From positions 22,828-61,572 of the forward strand of contig DDIE01000034.1 of assembly GCA_002338385.1 (NCBI GenBank): a stretch of 38,745 bases of DNA, in the 5' to 3' direction. This DNA is from Proteobacteria bacterium UBA1858 (lineage in GTDB: Bacteria > Pseudomonadota > Gammaproteobacteria > UBA4575). Positions 18,265-26,713 of this stretch are shown piece by piece. A program made the position numbers and the translations under genes. Positions within the stretch are counted from its first letter, which is position 1; the number at the start of each line of letters is the position of its first letter. The notes beneath the pieces are model-generated. The model was not told where the DNA came from, searched no databases, and saw nothing but the letters and a program-made list of their open reading frames with translations.

Positions 18265-19464
18265 TTATTTTGCTTGGGTAACATTATCCGCCAACGAATC
18301 TGGCAGGAAGTGTAGGATGGCAATACCTACCGTGACAATCAGCAGTGCCAGCGCCACGCCACCAAAGCCTAACAGAATCTCCCATATGCTCGGCGCATAT
18401 TGACCAACCACACCATCAAAGAAAGAGCTTGTCACTTGCATGCCAGGAAACATTTCCAAAGGAAAGGCTTGGCCACCGACCAGGATCACATAAATTTGCG
18501 CCATGCCCCCTAACAGTATCAGTAGACAGGCGGCAATTAGGCTGCGACGGCAATTTCGGGTTTGTGGCGCATAAATAAGTGCCAGTGGCAGCAAGCTCCC
18601 CAGACCGACTTGTACCACCCAGAAGAGCTGGGTGTAGATACCGCCATCCAAGAGCAGGAATTTCTCCACTGCATGATGTTCGGTGGCATACAGATTTGTT
18701 AAGTGGTGGACCGCAACGAAATACAACACGCTGGCAATAAACACGCCAAGCAAGTTACGCAGTTTATTGATTATATGATCACCCAGTGGACGTTCTGTCC
18801 ATTGATACGCCGCCAGCAGTACTAGGACATAAAACGCCAAACCAAAGGCAAACGACATAATAATAAACATTGGTGCCAGCATAGCCGTGTCATAGGCACT
18901 GCGTGCGACCAGAAAGCCAAAAATGGAACCGGTACCCGTAGTAAGGATCAGACGCCATATGAACGCCGCCAGACCTGCCTTTTTGCTGTATTTCTGCATC
19001 GGATAGTCCATCATCCACCACATGTAGATGCCAACAATGACAAAGAAACCTGTGTACAAGAAAATGTTCCAAGCAAAAATCGATTTGAAATTATAAGTCG
19101 TCATGGCCACGATCAGACGATCTGGACGACCGAGATCAAGCACAAGCACAGCTAGACCACCCGCGAGTAAGGCGAGTGCCAATAAGGCAGACAATCGCGC
19201 TAACGGTTTATATTCGACTTTGCCAAATACTGAAGCTACCGAGGCAACGTTGAGTGCGCCAGAAGCGGCCACAATGAGAAAGATGGCGAACACGTGCGGC
19301 AAACCCCACACGATTTGATTATTCATACCGGAAATAACATGACCGTGGACTTCCATGTGATGCGCTGATAATACGCCCACCAGAATGATTCCAGCAAGAC
19401 TAGCTAATAATGCCCAGTATTTTTTGGAACTGGCTGCGATGGCACTATATCGAATCGTATCCAT
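18265..19464 (-). CDS. dsrP: Sulfur-oxidation membrane protein DsrP (NrfD family)
   Basis: DsrP is the polytopic quinone-interacting subunit of the DsrMKJOP complex. The 399-aa product has about ten hydrophobic segments and the NrfD/PsrC-type layout. Conserved-looking features include VWGLPHVFAIFLIVAASGALNV near the N-terminus, LDLGRPDRL and the VHHLTNLYATEHHAVE loop. It starts 3 bases after dsrO and ends the operon here. No dsrN, dsrR or dsrS follows, because the next gene is convergent. Confidence 0.95.
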   Translation of the reverse strand: MDTIRYSAIAASSKKYWALLASLAGIILVGVLSAHHMEVHGHVISGMNNQIVWGLPHVFAIFLIVAASGALNVASVASVFGKVEYKPLARLSALLALALLAGGLAVLVLDLGRPDRLIVAMTTYNFKSIFAWNIFLYTGFFVIVGIYMWWMMDYPMQKYSKKAGLAAFIWRLILTTGTGSIFGFLVARSAYDTAMLAPMFIIMSFAFGLAFYVLVLLAAYQWTERPLGDHIINKLRNLLGVFIASVLYFVAVHHLTNLYATEHHAVEKFLLLDGGIYTQLFWVVQVGLGSLLPLALIYAPQTRNCRRSLIAACLLILLGGMAQIYVILVGGQAFPLEMFPGMQVTSSFFDGVVGQYAPSIWEILLGFGGVALALLIVTVGIAILHFLPDSLADNVTQAK

Positions 19465-19467
19465 AAT

Positions 19468-20250
19468 CTATAAACCTTGATAACGCACACCAGTGTTCAG
19501 ACCCAGATCGGCGCGGATCTGCGCACCGCCATAAGATTTGAGACGCTGTGATATTTCACTTTGAGGATCATTGAGATCACCAAAAGTAATTGCTTGATGG
19601 CCATCTTTTTGGCAGGCTTGCGCACATGCTGTGGTACCTTCACCTGCATCCAGCTTGTGCACACACATATTGCAACTTTCAACACAGCCCTTACCGCGCG
19701 GTGAATCCGGTAACTGATCATGCAGATCTTCATGCACGAATGAACGTGCCTTGTAGGGACAAGCCATCATGCAATAGCGACAGCCGATACATGTGTGCAT
19801 ATTGACTAATACAATACCATCAGCACGCTTGAATGATGCCCCAGTCGGACATACATCCACGCAGGGTGGATGCTCGCAGTGCTGGCACATGACAGGAAAT
19901 GTTTTACTGTTGCCGGTTTGAGTATCGGTGACTTTTAATTTGCGTATCCATTGTGAGTCTGTCATGGACTCTGGATCTGGCCAAAGACCATGCTCATCAT
20001 TACAGGCATCGACGCAAGCCGTGCAATCTTCGGTGCAGGCGTCAACGTTGACCAGCATGCCCCAACGCACCTCATCAGTGACGGGCTGATCGGCCGGCTT
20101 GGCTGCTGCTGTCTGATACAGCATCACGCCGGGCGCGATGGTCAAACCTGCAGCACCAACCACACCACCCATAAAAGAGCGTTTGCTATGGTCAGGTTCT
20201 GCTGGAGATTTTTTGAGCAGGGAATAGGCTTTAGTGACTATATTTTTCAT
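19468..20250 (-). CDS. dsrO: Periplasmic iron-sulfur protein DsrO
   Basis: DsrO is the periplasmic ferredoxin-like electron carrier of DsrMKJOP. The 260-aa product has four cysteine clusters typical of the family (CTEDCTACVDAC, CQHCEHPPCVDVC, CIGCRYCMMAC and CVESCNMC). Such proteins are exported folded by Tat, and the N-terminus (about residues 22-50) has a Tat-like layout, but the motif reads SKRSFMGG, with Lys-Arg where Arg-Arg is expected. I checked the codons on the minus strand (AGC AAA CGC TCT TTT ATG). It starts 2 bases after dsrJ and is followed directly by dsrP. Confidence 0.95.
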   Translation of the reverse strand: MKNIVTKAYSLLKKSPAEPDHSKRSFMGGVVGAAGLTIAPGVMLYQTAAAKPADQPVTDEVRWGMLVNVDACTEDCTACVDACNDEHGLWPDPESMTDSQWIRKLKVTDTQTGNSKTFPVMCQHCEHPPCVDVCPTGASFKRADGIVLVNMHTCIGCRYCMMACPYKARSFVHEDLHDQLPDSPRGKGCVESCNMCVHKLDAGEGTTACAQACQKDGHQAITFGDLNDPQSEISQRLKSYGGAQIRADLGLNTGVRYQGL

Positions 20251-20252
20251 TA

Positions 20253-20726
20253 TTATTGAGCTGTCAAAAGCTTGCTATTAAGGATCAGATCGCTAGTACT
20301 GCTATGGGTGACATGATGAGGATGCTGACCATCTTTCTGGTACTTTTCAATGGACTCGCGAACGGCCTCTTCTGGACGATCAGAATGGCAGTGAAAGCAA
20401 TCAATGGTGACTGCTGTGTATTCGTGGCAGCTGGCACAAAAATGTTGCTCCTTATCTGAATAGCGGGCATATACGCCGGCATCATTCGCTGTTATGTGGC
20501 AGCTGATACAATTTTTGAGGCTATGTTTGGTCGTACGGATACCTTTCTTAACAGTCTCATCGCGCTGATGAAGAATTGTTTCGAAGTGATGCACGCGCAT
20601 CCACTCCGTTTCTTCGACACATTGGTCACCCTTTGGGGGTGGGATCTTGCTGCTCTCGGCAGCCGCCAGGGGGAGCAGTAAGATTAAGCTCACTAGCAGC
20701 ACCCTGACCGTAGTAGTCATTTTCAT
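20253..20726 (-). CDS. dsrJ: Triheme cytochrome c DsrJ
   Basis: DsrJ is the periplasmic triheme c-type cytochrome of the DsrMKJOP complex. The 157-aa product has a signal peptide or N-terminal anchor (about residues 7-23) and exactly three heme-binding CxxCH motifs: CISCH, CASCH and CFHCH. A conserved Cys at residue 36 in PKGDQCVEETEWMRVHH corresponds to the cysteine reported as an unusual axial heme ligand in DsrJ of purple sulfur bacteria. That equivalence is by motif, not by alignment. It sits between dsrL and dsrO. Confidence 0.95.
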   Translation of the reverse strand: MKMTTTVRVLLVSLILLLPLAAAESSKIPPPKGDQCVEETEWMRVHHFETILHQRDETVKKGIRTTKHSLKNCISCHITANDAGVYARYSDKEQHFCASCHEYTAVTIDCFHCHSDRPEEAVRESIEKYQKDGQHPHHVTHSSTSDLILNSKLLTAQ

Positions 20727-20765
20727 GTCGACTATCTTGACTCGTTTGATGTTAGCGGGAGTTGC

Positions 20766-22718
20766 CTAGTGATCACCTAGTGCCATATCGATATAGCCGG
20801 TAGGGCATACATCAGCACAGATATGACAACCAACACATTTAGCATAGTCAGTATCGACGTAACGACCGGTAGTCTTCTTGTCCTTCTTGACCCGGAAGAC
20901 TGCGTCTTGTGGGCAGTAGATGACACAGTTATCACACTCGAAACACATGCCACAACTCATGCAACGACCCGCTTCTTCAATGGCCTGTTCTTCGCTGAGT
21001 GCTATCATGCGCTCCTCAAAGTGACCTAGGACTTCTTCTGAAGTGGGCACAACCGAGCCACGCTGTTTGCGTGGTGTGAATTCAAAGTGACCCAAATATA
21101 GACGATCAGCAGAAATGATTTCTTGACCAGAACGATCCTCGTAATTATGGACTAACGCCTCTGATTCATCCGAACCGCGTATCTCACCAGCAGCGTAATC
21201 TTCTGGTTGCAAACCTGATTCTTTTAATTTTGATAATAGATCAAAGTGATGGACATCAACCTTTGGTCGCTTGCCATACTCTTTATTGTTGAGATAGTAA
21301 TCAACACTGTCGGCACAGATAGAGGCTTGACCAATTGCTGTTGTTAACAAGTGCGGACGAATAATATCACCACACACAAAGTGCCCATCTTTGCCTGGCA
21401 CTTGATAATGATTATCGGCATCGATTAAACCACGCCCATTATCAAAGTCTTCTAGTCCGTCTAAATCACCACCCTGACCAATGGCTGAAACAACCAAGTC
21501 GCATTCGATTTCATACTCAGTGCCTTCAACGGGTGTTGGACGACCACCCTGGAGCTCACATTTAGCCATGCGTAATGCTTTTGCCCGACCATTTTCATCG
21601 AGTATGACTTCTACAGGCATCACCCCATTGTCAATCCGCACACCCTCGTGGATAGCATCATCCACTTCGTATTCAGCGGCAGTCATGTCTTCACGCTGGA
21701 ATAAGGATGTTAAAGTGACGTTCGCACCCTCACGGGCTGCAGCATACGCTGCATCATGCGCAACATAGCCGCCAATAACATGTTCAGGGGCTTCTTTTTT
21801 ATCCAATGATGAAATCTGACCAAGGCGACGTGCAACTGACACGACGTCGATTGAAGTATCACCACCGCCGACACAGACAACCTTGTCTGCAGTCACTTTC
21901 AAAATACCCTTGTTGAATGCTTCTAAGAATTTTACGCCAGATACGCAATTGGGTGCATCACCACCCGGCACAGGTAAACTACGACCTGTCTGACAACCCA
22001 GCGCCCAGATCACGGCATCGTATTCTTGCTCTACATCTTCTATCGCGACATCACGACCAACGCGAGTATTCATGCGCGTTTCAATATCACCTAAGTCCAG
22101 AATGCGCTGAATTTCCGCATCCAGATAATCGCGTGGTGTTCGATAGCCAGGAATACCATAGCGGAACATGCCACCAAGCTCGGCATGATCATCAAAAATC
22201 ACACTGGCATGGCCTTTACGTCGTAACTGATAGGCCGCAGCGAGGCCCGCTGGGCCACCACCAATAATTGCAACACGCTTACCAGATAGTGCGGCTGGCG
22301 CCTGGTATTTATAGCCCTCATGGGTGGCGGTATCACCGATGTATTGTTCGACAGAGTTGATACCAACGAAATCTTCAACATGATTCCGGTTACAGCCTTC
22401 CTGACATGGTGCCGGACATACACGTCCCATCATTGAGGGGAATGGATTTGCATCCGTGGAGCGACGAAATGCATATTCCTGCATGGTGACACCTTCAGGT
22501 GGCGCTTCAATACCACGCACGATATCCAACCAGCCTCGAATATCTTCACCGGACGGACACGAACCTTGACATGGTGGTGTGCGATGCACATAAGTCGGAC
22601 ACTTGTGTGAGGTATCACCTTCAAAAATTTGATCCCCGTAGTTACCCCATGTGTGGTCACCGTCTTCGTATTTTCTGAAAGTCAGTTTATATGACATGTC
22701 GTCTTTTGAAGTAGCCAT
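20766..22718 (-). CDS. dsrL: NAD(P)H-dependent iron-sulfur flavoprotein DsrL
   Basis: DsrL is a cytoplasmic oxidoreductase that interacts with DsrAB and in sulfur oxidisers is thought to pass electrons from sulfide oxidation to NAD(P). The 650-aa product resembles the small subunit of glutamate synthase. It has N-terminal cysteines (40, 50, 54, 101, 105, 109) for Fe-S clusters, an FAD site at GGGPAG (153-158), a second nucleotide-binding site (CVGGGDTSIDV) and a C-terminal two-cluster ferredoxin domain (CMSCGMCFECDNC, then CVGCHICADVC). The extended C-terminus with ferredoxin domain fits DsrL rather than plain GltD. It lies between dsrK and dsrJ, as in Allochromatium. Confidence 0.95.
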   Translation of the reverse strand: MATSKDDMSYKLTFRKYEDGDHTWGNYGDQIFEGDTSHKCPTYVHRTPPCQGSCPSGEDIRGWLDIVRGIEAPPEGVTMQEYAFRRSTDANPFPSMMGRVCPAPCQEGCNRNHVEDFVGINSVEQYIGDTATHEGYKYQAPAALSGKRVAIIGGGPAGLAAAYQLRRKGHASVIFDDHAELGGMFRYGIPGYRTPRDYLDAEIQRILDLGDIETRMNTRVGRDVAIEDVEQEYDAVIWALGCQTGRSLPVPGGDAPNCVSGVKFLEAFNKGILKVTADKVVCVGGGDTSIDVVSVARRLGQISSLDKKEAPEHVIGGYVAHDAAYAAAREGANVTLTSLFQREDMTAAEYEVDDAIHEGVRIDNGVMPVEVILDENGRAKALRMAKCELQGGRPTPVEGTEYEIECDLVVSAIGQGGDLDGLEDFDNGRGLIDADNHYQVPGKDGHFVCGDIIRPHLLTTAIGQASICADSVDYYLNNKEYGKRPKVDVHHFDLLSKLKESGLQPEDYAAGEIRGSDESEALVHNYEDRSGQEIISADRLYLGHFEFTPRKQRGSVVPTSEEVLGHFEERMIALSEEQAIEEAGRCMSCGMCFECDNCVIYCPQDAVFRVKKDKKTTGRYVDTDYAKCVGCHICADVCPTGYIDMALGDH

Positions 22719-22763
22719 AACTTTGCTCCTAGTTAAACTATCTATGTTTTAAATCGGTTAAGA

Positions 22764-24308
22764 CTATGCCGCTTCGGCATCGTCTGATTGTTTGTCTTCG
22801 TCACTATCGCCCTCATCCGCCTGGGTGAGTACGATGGCGTTACTGACCAACTGATGGACACTGACTATTTGGTCCATGGTGAAGTCGTAGTAAGGGAATA
22901 CCTTCGAAAACTGGCTTTTGCAGATGGCACAGATGGCCGCCATATGGGTAACACCATTGTTTTCAGTCACGTGCTTGAGCGCTTCCATTCTTGGTAATGC
23001 GCCTTTAACACGCAATTCAATCAAATCGTCTGTCAGCAAACCACCACCGCCACCGCAACAGTAAGTACCTTCTTTAATTGCATGCTCGGGCATGTCATAA
23101 AAGTTATTGCAGGTTGCCTTAATAATATCACGCGGAATGGTGAACTGACCGCCAGGGACGTCGCCCATACGTGATGCGCGTGCGACATTACATGAGTCAT
23201 GGTAGGTCAATGTCATATGATCATTTTCAGTCTTATCAAACGTGAGCGCATTTTTTTGGATTAAGTCATGCGTGTATTCACAAATATGTTGTGGTACCGG
23301 GTAGTTAGGGTCAAGAAAGTCAAATGGTCCCGCGAGCGTGTTCAAGAAACTGTAGGCCACTCGCCATGCATGCCCGCACTCACCAAATACGATACGCTTA
23401 ACACCCAGATCCAGGGCCGCTTGGCGTATTCTCAACGCAAGCTTACGCATGTTTTCATAACTCCCAATGAACATACCGAAATTGGCAGCTTCACTGGCGT
23501 ATGAACTCAGCGTCCATGAGGCACCGGCCTCGTGGAATACTTTGGCATAACCTATTAAGCCGTCGATATGCGGTTCAGCAAAGAAGTCTGCTGACGGGGT
23601 AATGAGTAGAATATCGGCACCCTTAACATCTAGAGGGAATTTAACTGCGACGCCGGTTTCTTCTTCGACATCTTCTTCCAAGCCCTCAAGCGTGTCGATC
23701 AGTGCTGGCTCTGGCAGCCCGAGGTTATTGCCTAGGGTCTGAGCTTTACCAATAATTTCGTTACAGTATTTCTGGCCTTTACCGACCGTATCCATAACTT
23801 CACGTGCAGCCATAGAGATTTCTGCCGTGTCTATGCCATACGGGCAGTAGACTGAACAGCGACGGCACTGCGAGCATTGATGGAAGTAGGTATACCAGTC
23901 GTCCAATACTTCCTCGGTCAGATCTTCCGCCCCGACCAACTTAGGCACTAGCTTGCCGGCCAGAGTGTAATAGCGACGGTAGACTTTTCGAAACAAATCT
24001 TGTCGTGCTACCGGCATGTTCTTGGGATCAGTCGTGCCTAGGTAGTAATGGCATTTGTCCGTGCAGGCACCGCACTTGACGCATGAGTCGAGAAAGACCT
24101 GCAGTGAGCGATATTTATTGGTCAGCTCACCCATTTTCGCTATCGCGACTTCCTTCCAGTTCTCGACTAGCTCGCCCGGATAACCTAACGGCTCCTGAAA
24201 CTTATCTTTAGCAACATATGGGCTGCTATGCGCCATCGCATCTCTCTGCAGCTTCGGAATGATTGGGTATTCCTTGAGTTCCGGGGTCGCGAATTCTACC
24301 TTAGCCAT
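22764..24308 (-). CDS. dsrK: HdrD-like iron-sulfur protein DsrK
   Basis: DsrK is the cytoplasmic catalytic subunit of DsrMKJOP, related to heterodisulfide reductase HdrD, and is proposed to act on the DsrC trisulfide or disulfide. The 514-aa product has two CxxCxxCxxxC clusters (Cys 76, 79, 82, 86 and 145, 148, 151, 155) and a CCG-domain region with YHDSCNVAR and GTYCCGGGGG for the special [4Fe-4S] centre. The acidic C-terminal tail (DEGDSDEDKQSDDAEAA) is likely disordered. It follows dsrM by 11 bases. Confidence 0.96.
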   Translation of the reverse strand: MAKVEFATPELKEYPIIPKLQRDAMAHSSPYVAKDKFQEPLGYPGELVENWKEVAIAKMGELTNKYRSLQVFLDSCVKCGACTDKCHYYLGTTDPKNMPVARQDLFRKVYRRYYTLAGKLVPKLVGAEDLTEEVLDDWYTYFHQCSQCRRCSVYCPYGIDTAEISMAAREVMDTVGKGQKYCNEIIGKAQTLGNNLGLPEPALIDTLEGLEEDVEEETGVAVKFPLDVKGADILLITPSADFFAEPHIDGLIGYAKVFHEAGASWTLSSYASEAANFGMFIGSYENMRKLALRIRQAALDLGVKRIVFGECGHAWRVAYSFLNTLAGPFDFLDPNYPVPQHICEYTHDLIQKNALTFDKTENDHMTLTYHDSCNVARASRMGDVPGGQFTIPRDIIKATCNNFYDMPEHAIKEGTYCCGGGGGLLTDDLIELRVKGALPRMEALKHVTENNGVTHMAAICAICKSQFSKVFPYYDFTMDQIVSVHQLVSNAIVLTQADEGDSDEDKQSDDAEAA

Positions 24309-24319
24309 AACTGTATCTC

Positions 24320-25051
24320 TTATTTACTCTCTGATGATTCAAGCTTAATTGCCCATGCTGCAACGTGGCGTCTTTCTCTTGGATTATCCACCTGATTTCG
24401 GGTAGGACTGAAGAAAATGCCCGGCGCATGCAGTAATTTTGATATGGGGAAGATTGCCATTAAAAGGATCACTAAGGAAAGGTGTACAACTAATATGGGA
24501 TCTGTTGGCATAGTACGAATGTCAAACACCATCAAACCCAGTAGGTAGTCTTTAAGCGTGACGATGTCGGCATTTGTGACAAAAGTCATTAATGCACCTG
24601 TGGCGCCAATGGCTATGATTAACAGCAGCATTAGGTAATCGGAGGGTGCCGATATGTAGCGCACGCGATCAACCACGATACGGCGCAACAACAGACCGCC
24701 CAACCCCGCCAACATCATGAGTGAGGCGTATTTGCCAAATGGCTGGATAAGTTCAACCCACCACCAGACTGGTTCGGTGAAGTAGCGCAAGTGTCTGAGC
24801 AGGACCAGTAGCATGCCCATATGGAACAACCAACCAAACAGCCATATCCATTTATTAGATTTGAATAGGCTCTCAAAAATGGTCAGTTCTTTCAGCATTC
24901 TGAAAGCCACACCGGATCTAGTTGTCGGTGCCGGTGTCGTAGGAATTTTCAGTGGTGCAGGTGTATTCAGGTATTTACGAGTACGCGCTGCCAGGCCCAA
25001 TACCAGAATAGCAGTGGCCAGATAAAACAAGATAGCAAATAGTACAGACAT
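24320..25051 (-). CDS. dsrM: Membrane b-type cytochrome DsrM
   Basis: DsrM is the NarI-like diheme cytochrome b of the DsrMKJOP complex, exchanging electrons with the quinone pool and DsrK. The 243-aa product has about five membrane helices, and histidines in HMGMLLVLLRH, VVHLSLVILL and SKLLHAPG that could be heme ligands. Length is as usual for sulfur oxidisers. It is separated from dsrC by 114 bases that contain a stem-loop (25101-25129), the longest gap inside the operon. Confidence 0.94.
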   Translation of the reverse strand: MSVLFAILFYLATAILVLGLAARTRKYLNTPAPLKIPTTPAPTTRSGVAFRMLKELTIFESLFKSNKWIWLFGWLFHMGMLLVLLRHLRYFTEPVWWWVELIQPFGKYASLMMLAGLGGLLLRRIVVDRVRYISAPSDYLMLLLIIAIGATGALMTFVTNADIVTLKDYLLGLMVFDIRTMPTDPILVVHLSLVILLMAIFPISKLLHAPGIFFSPTRNQVDNPRERRHVAAWAIKLESSESK

Positions 25052-25100
25052 GTGTGTGTGATGTGTCCCTAGAGAAATATGTGTGAATTGATCATAATTA

Positions 25101-25129
25101 CACCGTACCCAAACATCTCGAGTACGGTG
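25101..25129 (-). repeat. Stem-loop between dsrC and dsrM
   Basis: CACCGTAC (25101-25108) and GTACGGTG (25122-25129) form a perfect 8-bp stem with a 13-base loop, just downstream of dsrC on the coding strand. No run of T follows (TAATTATG), so it is unlikely to be an efficient intrinsic terminator. A processing or 3'-stabilising hairpin for the dsrC message is a reasonable guess, since DsrC is usually needed in large amounts. Confidence 0.6.
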
Positions 25130-25165
25130 CTTTGGATCACTTCCAACAGTTACTTCTGTCTTGTG

Positions 25166-25498
25166 TTACACGCAACCCGTAGGCTTAGGAAGACCTGCAT
25201 ATTTACATGCTTGCTTGGCAGGACCATAGGGGAATAGCTCATATAAATACTTGCTATTACCTTTATCTTTACCCAGCTTTTTACCAATTGCTTTGGTCAG
25301 CACGCGTACAGCTGGAGCAATTTGATACTCTTCGTAGTATTCACGTAGGAAATTGATCACTTCCCAGTGATGCTCTTCCAGTGGTGCACCATCCGCTATA
25401 GCCATTGCTGTAGCAAGCTCCGGACGCCATTGGTTTAAATCAGCGAGGTAACCCTCTTCGTCAGTTTCGTAACTTTGGCCATCAACTTCTATTGCCAT
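25166..25498 (-). CDS. dsrC: Sulfur carrier protein DsrC
   Basis: DsrC carries sulfur as a persulfide or trisulfide between the DsrEFH relay, DsrAB and DsrMKJOP in the cytoplasm. The 110-aa product keeps both functional cysteines of true DsrC: Cys98 (in AKQACKYAG) and penultimate Cys109 (in KPTGCV), 11 residues apart. That separates it from TusE (one cysteine) and from the cysteine-free paralogue at 31378-31719. It has an AGGAG-type ribosome-binding site and follows dsrH. Confidence 0.97.
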   Translation of the reverse strand: MAIEVDGQSYETDEEGYLADLNQWRPELATAMAIADGAPLEEHHWEVINFLREYYEEYQIAPAVRVLTKAIGKKLGKDKGNSKYLYELFPYGPAKQACKYAGLPKPTGCV

Positions 25499-25543
25499 GA
25501 TTTTCTCCTGTTAAAGTTTGCTAAGCGCGAATCGTATAGTAAT

Positions 25544-25852
25544 TTACAGCCAAGACTGGACAGAATCGTGAGCTACCGTCAAATCAACGAATCCGTTGTA
25601 ATCCACTACCTTGACGCCCTCCACAACATTACCTTCACTCAGCCCGCGCGCTTTCAAATCGGGACCAAGCACATAAAATGAGATGTTCGCCATCGCCTCT
25701 GCCATAGATTGAGAGTACTTAGTACCTTGCATGGCTGCGATAACTCCATCCTCCATTAGCAAAACAGAACTACCTGCCTTGGCTAATCGAATGCATGATT
25801 CGAGCGCATTTCTCTCAAATGGGCTCTTATTAACTGTGTGTAGCATTGACAT
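25544..25852 (-). CDS. dsrH: Sulfurtransferase subunit DsrH
   Basis: DsrH is the TusB-like subunit of the DsrE2F2H2 hexamer that hands sulfur to DsrC. The 102-aa product has the conserved Cys at residue 20 (in NALESCIRLAK) and the LLMEDGVIAA segment of the family. It follows dsrF by 11 bases and precedes dsrC by 45. Confidence 0.94.
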   Translation of the reverse strand: MSMLHTVNKSPFERNALESCIRLAKAGSSVLLMEDGVIAAMQGTKYSQSMAEAMANISFYVLGPDLKARGLSEGNVVEGVKVVDYNGFVDLTVAHDSVQSWL

Positions 25853-25863
25853 ATTTGAATCCT

Positions 25864-26286
25864 TTAAAAACTGAACACTACATCTTGCTGATCGATAACC
25901 TCAGCAAGTTCTTCACGTGAGACAAGATGAATGGAATCTTTTTCTGCCCAATCATCATCTTCGTCCTCGTAAGTCAGTGCCTGCAGATCCTCCAATGTCA
26001 GGCCACGCTCATCGAGTGACTCTTTTTCTATGTAAATCTTCTTGATGTCGTAATCACCTAGCGCTGAATATGTCGGCGAGAAATTTTTCATGCCAATGTC
26101 ATCGGTACTTTGGGAATTAGTCAGCTGGTAGACACCGTCATCGGCAAACACCAAACTGACATCTTGATCGAATGCAGCAGCAATCAATACGACTTCCAGA
26201 GATTCAAGCGCGTAGATGGTTCCGTAGGGTGCTTTACGGTTCATATACATGAATTTTTTGACTACTTGATCGTCATCATTGTCCAT
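25864..26286 (-). CDS. dsrF: Sulfurtransferase complex subunit DsrF
   Basis: DsrF is the TusC-like subunit of the DsrEFH hexamer. The 140-aa product has the family N-terminus (KKFMYMNRKAPYGTIYALESLEVVLIAAAFDQDVSLVFADDGVYQL in parts) and an acidic C-terminal region (TYEDEDDDWAEKD). It contains no cysteine, consistent with the relay chemistry resting on DsrE and DsrH. It sits between dsrE and dsrH with short spacers. Confidence 0.94.
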   Translation of the reverse strand: MDNDDDQVVKKFMYMNRKAPYGTIYALESLEVVLIAAAFDQDVSLVFADDGVYQLTNSQSTDDIGMKNFSPTYSALGDYDIKKIYIEKESLDERGLTLEDLQALTYEDEDDDWAEKDSIHLVSREELAEVIDQQDVVFSF

Positions 26287-26301
26287 TGCTTATTCTCCTC
26301 T

Positions 26302-26694
26302 CTAGTCGCCAAACACGACCAAGCGATCAGCCTGAATACCAGCTTCAATCAGCTGACCCAGACCCGAGATGCGGAAACCTTCGATAACATTATGCGAGGT
26401 TTTACCGTTACGTTTAGCTTCATCTTCATCCAGGATACCTCGGCGCTGAGCCGCGGCAACACATAGCACCAGATCAACGCCATGATCTTTAGCAAGTGCC
26501 GACCATTGATCAGGGATGTGACGATCATCTTGCGGGGGGACCGCGAGCGAGGTGCCGTTATTGACACCATCGTGATAGAAAAATACCCGAAATACCTCGT
26601 GACCTTTATCAATAGCCGCTTTGGTAAACTTGTAAGCAGAGTCAGAAGCCTGATGTGTGTAAGGCCCCTCGTTAACTAATATTCCATATTTCAC
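26302..26694 (-). CDS. dsrE: Sulfurtransferase DsrE
   Basis: DsrE is the TusD-like catalytic subunit of DsrEFH; its persulfidated cysteine passes sulfur to DsrC. The 130-aa product places Cys at exactly residue 78 (VDLVLCVAAAQRRG), the known active position of the Allochromatium protein. The fold signature KYGILVNEGPYTHQASDSAYKF in parts opens the protein. It follows dsrB by 19 bases. Confidence 0.95.
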   Translation of the reverse strand: MKYGILVNEGPYTHQASDSAYKFTKAAIDKGHEVFRVFFYHDGVNNGTSLAVPPQDDRHIPDQWSALAKDHGVDLVLCVAAAQRRGILDEDEAKRNGKTSHNVIEGFRISGLGQLIEAGIQADRLVVFGD

Positions 26695-26713
26695 AGTGAT
26701 TCCTGCCTCAAGC

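Noticed and set aside
25864..26286. DsrF without any cysteine seen as a defect
   Set aside because: The conserved catalytic cysteines of the complex are in DsrE (78) and DsrH (20), both present, so absence in DsrF is not evidence of inactivity.
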